Shown one piece after another: positions 61,228 through 64,000 of a DNA stretch of 64,000 nucleotides. A program made the translations under genes and the position numbers. This DNA comes from Clostridium aquiflavi (lineage in GTDB: Bacteria > Bacillota > Clostridia > Clostridiales > Clostridiaceae), in NCBI RefSeq assembly GCF_031344075.1, contig NZ_JAVJAN010000022.1, positions 3,202 to 67,201 on the forward strand, given 5' to 3'. Under the pieces are notes generated by a model, which worked only from the letters and a program-made list of their open reading frames with translations, was not told the origin of the DNA and made no database searches. The first letter of the stretch is position 1. Each line of letters begins with the position of its first letter.

Positions 61228-63610
61228 AGAATTCATAAAAGATAATATACTTGTATTTGATGGGGCAATGGGAACAATGCTTCAAAAAAAGGGACTAAAA
61301 CTTGGAGAAAATCCTGAAATATTTAATATAGAGGAAAGTGAAAAAGTAAAGAAAATTCATGAAGAATATATTAAAAATGGAGCCATGGTTATAACATCAA
61401 ATACTTTTGGGGCAAATGAATTGAAATTAGAAAATACAGGATATACAGTTGAAGAAATTATAAATGCAGCAATTTCTCTAGCAAAAGAAGCTAAAGGAAA
61501 TGATAAAGTATATATTGCATTAGATATAGGACCAATAGGCGAACTTTTAGAACCAATGGGTACATTAAGTTTTGATAGAGCTTATGAAATATTTAAAAGG
61601 CAAATAGTGCAGGGTGAAAAATCTGGTGCAGATTTAATATTAATTGAAACAATGACAGATCTTTACGAAGCAAAAGCAGCTCTTTTGGCAGCAAAAGAAA
61701 ATACTAGATTACCTGTATTTTGTACTATGTCATTTGATGAAAATGGAAGGACTTTTACAGGATGTACACCAGAAAGTATGGCAATCACTCTGGAGGGCAT
61801 AGGAGCAGATGCTGTAGGAATAAATTGCTCTTTAGGACCTAAAGAATTACTTCCAATAGTAAAAAGAATAAAGAAAGCAACTAATTTACCTATAATGACA
61901 CAACCTAATGCTGGTTTACCTAAGTTATCTTTTGGTGAAGCAATATATGACATTACTTCAGAAGAATTTAAATATTGGGTAAATGAATTCGTTAAAGAAG
62001 GTGTAAGTATAATTGGAGGATGTTGTGGAACAACTCCAGAGTTTATTAAAAGATTAAGAGTTCTTGCGGACAATAATAAAAGAATAATAAGAGATAAAAT
62101 CGAATTTTCAGCTGTATGTACACCATCAAATGTTGTTAAAATTGAAGGCATAAAGGTAATTGGGGAAAGAATAAATCCAACAGGAAAGAAGTTATTTAAA
62201 GAAGCACTTAAAAATAATGATATTGATTATATATTAAAACAAGCAATAGAACAAATAGAAGCTGGTGCTGAGATACTTGATATAAATGTAGGATTACCTG
62301 AAATAAATGAAAAAGAAATGATGAAGAAAGTAGTTAAAGAGATTCAGGGGATTATAGATGCACCATTACAAATAGATTCATCAAACATAGAAGCTATTGA
62401 GGTAGGATTAAGAAATTATAATGGAAAACCAATTGTCAATTCAGTAAATGGGGAAGATGAGGTATTAGAAAAGATATTACCTTTGGTAAAAAAATATGGA
62501 GCAAGTGTTGTAGGGCTTACATTAGATAAAAAAGGTATACCTGCTACTGCTGATGAGAGATTTAAGATAGCAGAGAAGATAGTAAAAAAAGCTAAAGAAT
62601 ATGGAATAGAGAAACATAATGTATTTATTGATTGCTTAGTATTAACAGCTTCTGCACAACAAGCTGAAGTGAAAGAAACATTAAAAGCATTAAGACGAGT
62701 TAAAGAAGAATTAGGTGTAAAAACATTACTAGGAGTTTCAAATATATCTTTTGGTTTGCCATGCAGAGAATTAATAAATGAAACATTTCTAGCAATGGCA
62801 ATAGCTAATGGATTAGATCTTCCAATAATGAATCCTAATAGTACTGGTATGATGGATGTGATAAATTCATATAATGTATTGGCTAATATAGATAAAGGAT
62901 CAGAGAAATATATATCTATATATGGAAATGTAAAAGTTGAAAGAGAATTAAGAGATAATTCTAAAAAGAATATGGAAGTAATTAAAAGTGAAAATATTGA
63001 TTTAAAATATATAGTGATAAAAGGATTAAAGGATGAAGCAGAAGAGGCTACAAAGCATATCTTAAAAACAATGAATGAACTTAGTGTAGTTAATGAAATA
63101 TTAATACCAGCACTAGATGAAGTTGGGTTAAAATACGAAAAAGGTGAAATATTCTTACCACAATTAATACAATGTGCAGAAACTGTTAAACAGGCCTTTG
63201 AAGTTATAAAAAAGAGATTAGTTATTAACAAATCAAATAGTATATCTAAAGGTAAGATTGTATTAGCAACTGTAAAAGGGGATATTCATGATATAGGAAA
63301 AAATATAGTTAAAGTAATTCTTGAAAATTATGGATATCAAATAATTGATTTAGGTAAAGATGTATCAGTAGAAACTGTTGTAGATGTTTCTTTGAAAAAT
63401 GATATTAAATTAGTTGGTCTTAGTGCTTTAATGACAACAACGTTAAGAAGTATGGAAGAAACAATTAAAGGATTAAGGGATAATGGCTATAAAGGAAGGG
63501 TATTTGTAGGGGGCGCAGTATTGACTGATGAATATGCGAAGCAAATAGGTGCTGATTATTATGCCAAGGATGCCAGAGAATCAGTTGAAATAGCAAAAAA
63601 AATATTTTAA
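61217..63610 (+). CDS. metH: Cobalamin-dependent methionine synthase, three-domain form
   Basis: Transfers the methyl group of methyl-THF to homocysteine through B12. The GTG at 61217 (797 residues) has AGAGGGGAA upstream. The frame is open upstream to 61121, but only inside the previous gene. Domains: homocysteine-binding (1-~290) with zinc cysteines in GINCSLGPKEL and GGCCGTTPEF; pterin-binding (~310-565; IKVIGERINPTGKK, NVGLPE); B12-binding (~590-797) with DIHDIGKNIVKVIL near 686, the D-x-H-x-x-G signature. The activation domain of E. coli MetH is supplied by the preceding gene. Confidence 0.96.
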   Translation: MGLKEFIKDNILVFDGAMGTMLQKKGLKLGENPEIFNIEESEKVKKIHEEYIKNGAMVITSNTFGANELKLENTGYTVEEIINAAISLAKEAKGNDKVYIALDIGPIGELLEPMGTLSFDRAYEIFKRQIVQGEKSGADLILIETMTDLYEAKAALLAAKENTRLPVFCTMSFDENGRTFTGCTPESMAITLEGIGADAVGINCSLGPKELLPIVKRIKKATNLPIMTQPNAGLPKLSFGEAIYDITSEEFKYWVNEFVKEGVSIIGGCCGTTPEFIKRLRVLADNNKRIIRDKIEFSAVCTPSNVVKIEGIKVIGERINPTGKKLFKEALKNNDIDYILKQAIEQIEAGAEILDINVGLPEINEKEMMKKVVKEIQGIIDAPLQIDSSNIEAIEVGLRNYNGKPIVNSVNGEDEVLEKILPLVKKYGASVVGLTLDKKGIPATADERFKIAEKIVKKAKEYGIEKHNVFIDCLVLTASAQQAEVKETLKALRRVKEELGVKTLLGVSNISFGLPCRELINETFLAMAIANGLDLPIMNPNSTGMMDVINSYNVLANIDKGSEKYISIYGNVKVERELRDNSKKNMEVIKSENIDLKYIVIKGLKDEAEEATKHILKTMNELSVVNEILIPALDEVGLKYEKGEIFLPQLIQCAETVKQAFEVIKKRLVINKSNSISKGKIVLATVKGDIHDIGKNIVKVILENYGYQIIDLGKDVSVETVVDVSLKNDIKLVGLSALMTTTLRSMEETIKGLRDNGYKGRVFVGGAVLTDEYAKQIGADYYAKDARESVEIAKKIF

Positions 63611-63630
63611 TAATTTTAAATGAATGTTGA

Positions 63631-63676
63631 TATTATAGTATAAAGCTCATGGGCAGAGGAATTTACTTTAAGAAAT
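63631..63676 (+). repeat. Post-gene motif shared with 8464-8506
   Basis: atattatagtataaagctc... ending ttactttaa, about 20 nt after the metH stop, resembles the segment after the acetyltransferase stop. Confidence 0.45.
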
Positions 63677-63703
63677 CTAAAAATAAAGATTTAAAAGACT
63701 AGG

Positions 63704-63743
63704 AACTATCTGAATGCATAAATATGTTTTGGATAGTTTTTTT
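63704..63743 (+). terminator. Terminator after metH
   Basis: aactatct (63704-63711) pairs with ggatagtt (63731-63738, one G-U), then ttttttt. It closes the methionine-cycle operon. Confidence 0.7.
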
Positions 63744-64000
63744 ATGCATAAAGAGATTTCAGAATTTTTAAAAGTATAAATAAATCCAAGGTTATATATT
63801 TTGAAATTAACAATTATATGTGTAAATGTTTAAATAGAAAAATCAATATATTAAATAAGGCTATGTTTTAGCAGAGTGTTGATATATGCATAAGCAAAGT
63901 GGGCTGAGTAATTGAATTTAGGAATGCTAAAATGAGTATAGTCCCATTTTAGCTTGCTCCCAATATAAAATTGAGACAAGCAGTAAATGTGACAATACTC
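63744..64000. other. Gene-free end of the window
   Basis: No ORF is supported. The stretch contains the second copy of the inverted-repeat element (63859-63932) and a weak hairpin near 63950-63980 (gcttgctcccaat with attgagacaagc). Confidence 0.4.
63859..63932. repeat. Intergenic inverted-repeat element, copy 2
   Basis: Starts ggctatgttttagcag. Matches the reverse complement of 5071-5144 at 64 of 74 positions by eye. The other half of the element is absent or diverged beyond 63932. Confidence 0.65.

Noticed and set aside
63940..64000. Edge of an insertion sequence at the window end
   Set aside because: Only a repeat relative and a weak hairpin are visible; no transposase coding or defined terminal repeat within the window.

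Overview
This is an AT-rich, densely coding window. It looks like chromosomal DNA from a spore-forming Firmicute of the Clostridium sensu stricto type. The signs are low-GC codon use, strong GGAGG ribosome sites, frequent TTG and GTG starts, a V-type ATPase in place of an F-type one, a SpoVB-like flippase, a PerR-type regulator, and the gene order tig-clpP-clpX-lon-engB. I do not name a species. I saw no rRNA or tRNA gene, CRISPR array, phage or intact transposase. Most genes lie on the + strand.

Layout. 1-912: end of an unrecognised gene. 1032-3832: threonine genes thrC-thrB-ACT. 4102-4953: DegV lipid-binding protein. 5518-7820: cysteine desulfurase plus thiI (tRNA thiolation). 7947-8453: acetyltransferase. 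8454-9260: a decayed patch with a gene remnant and a small membrane protein. 9543-17175: complete histidine operon hisZGDCBHAFIE, faced by hisJ at 17343-18113, so every committed step from PRPP plus ATP to histidinol and histidine is covered. 18435-19537: two small unknowns. 19630-26217: protein quality control (trigger factor, ClpP, ClpX, Lon) and ribosome GTPase EngB. 26401-27922: two cysteine-packed proteins and an Asn/Met-rich protein, possibly spore-surface material. 28060-31156: an anchored protein, PerR and three small conserved-looking unknowns. 31274-34942: pncB and a UvrD-like helicase. 35155-39831: a 39-residue membrane protein, an FtsA-like protein, an M20 hydrolase and an RluA pseudouridine synthase. 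39841-43123: two convergent lipid-flippase genes. 43320-47021: a beta-propeller-like protein, a methyltransferase-like protein and a B12-binding radical SAM protein. 47228-55760: nine-gene V-ATPase operon whose K subunit keeps the Na+ ligands. 55908-58884: secreted 5'-nucleotidase with LysM, then TagO. 58929-63610: SAM-I riboswitch controlling metF-luxS-(MetH activation domain)-metH, a regenerating methyl cycle with a split methionine synthase.

The most noteworthy non-routine items are these. A repeated intergenic inverted-repeat element occurs at 5038-5144 and 63859-63932, with weaker relatives. A shared motif lies just downstream of two unrelated genes (8464 and 63631). The Cys-rich protein pair shares a core motif. 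The PerR gene appears to start at an ATT codon. A palindrome sits just downstream of an excellent promoter ahead of hisZ. A run of three hairpins flanks a C8/C5 tract at 27971-28056. The FtsA-like protein carries three apparent beta-grasp-like C-terminal modules. I found no clearly new multi-gene system. The best candidates for undescribed biology are the Cys-rich cluster and the dispersed elements.
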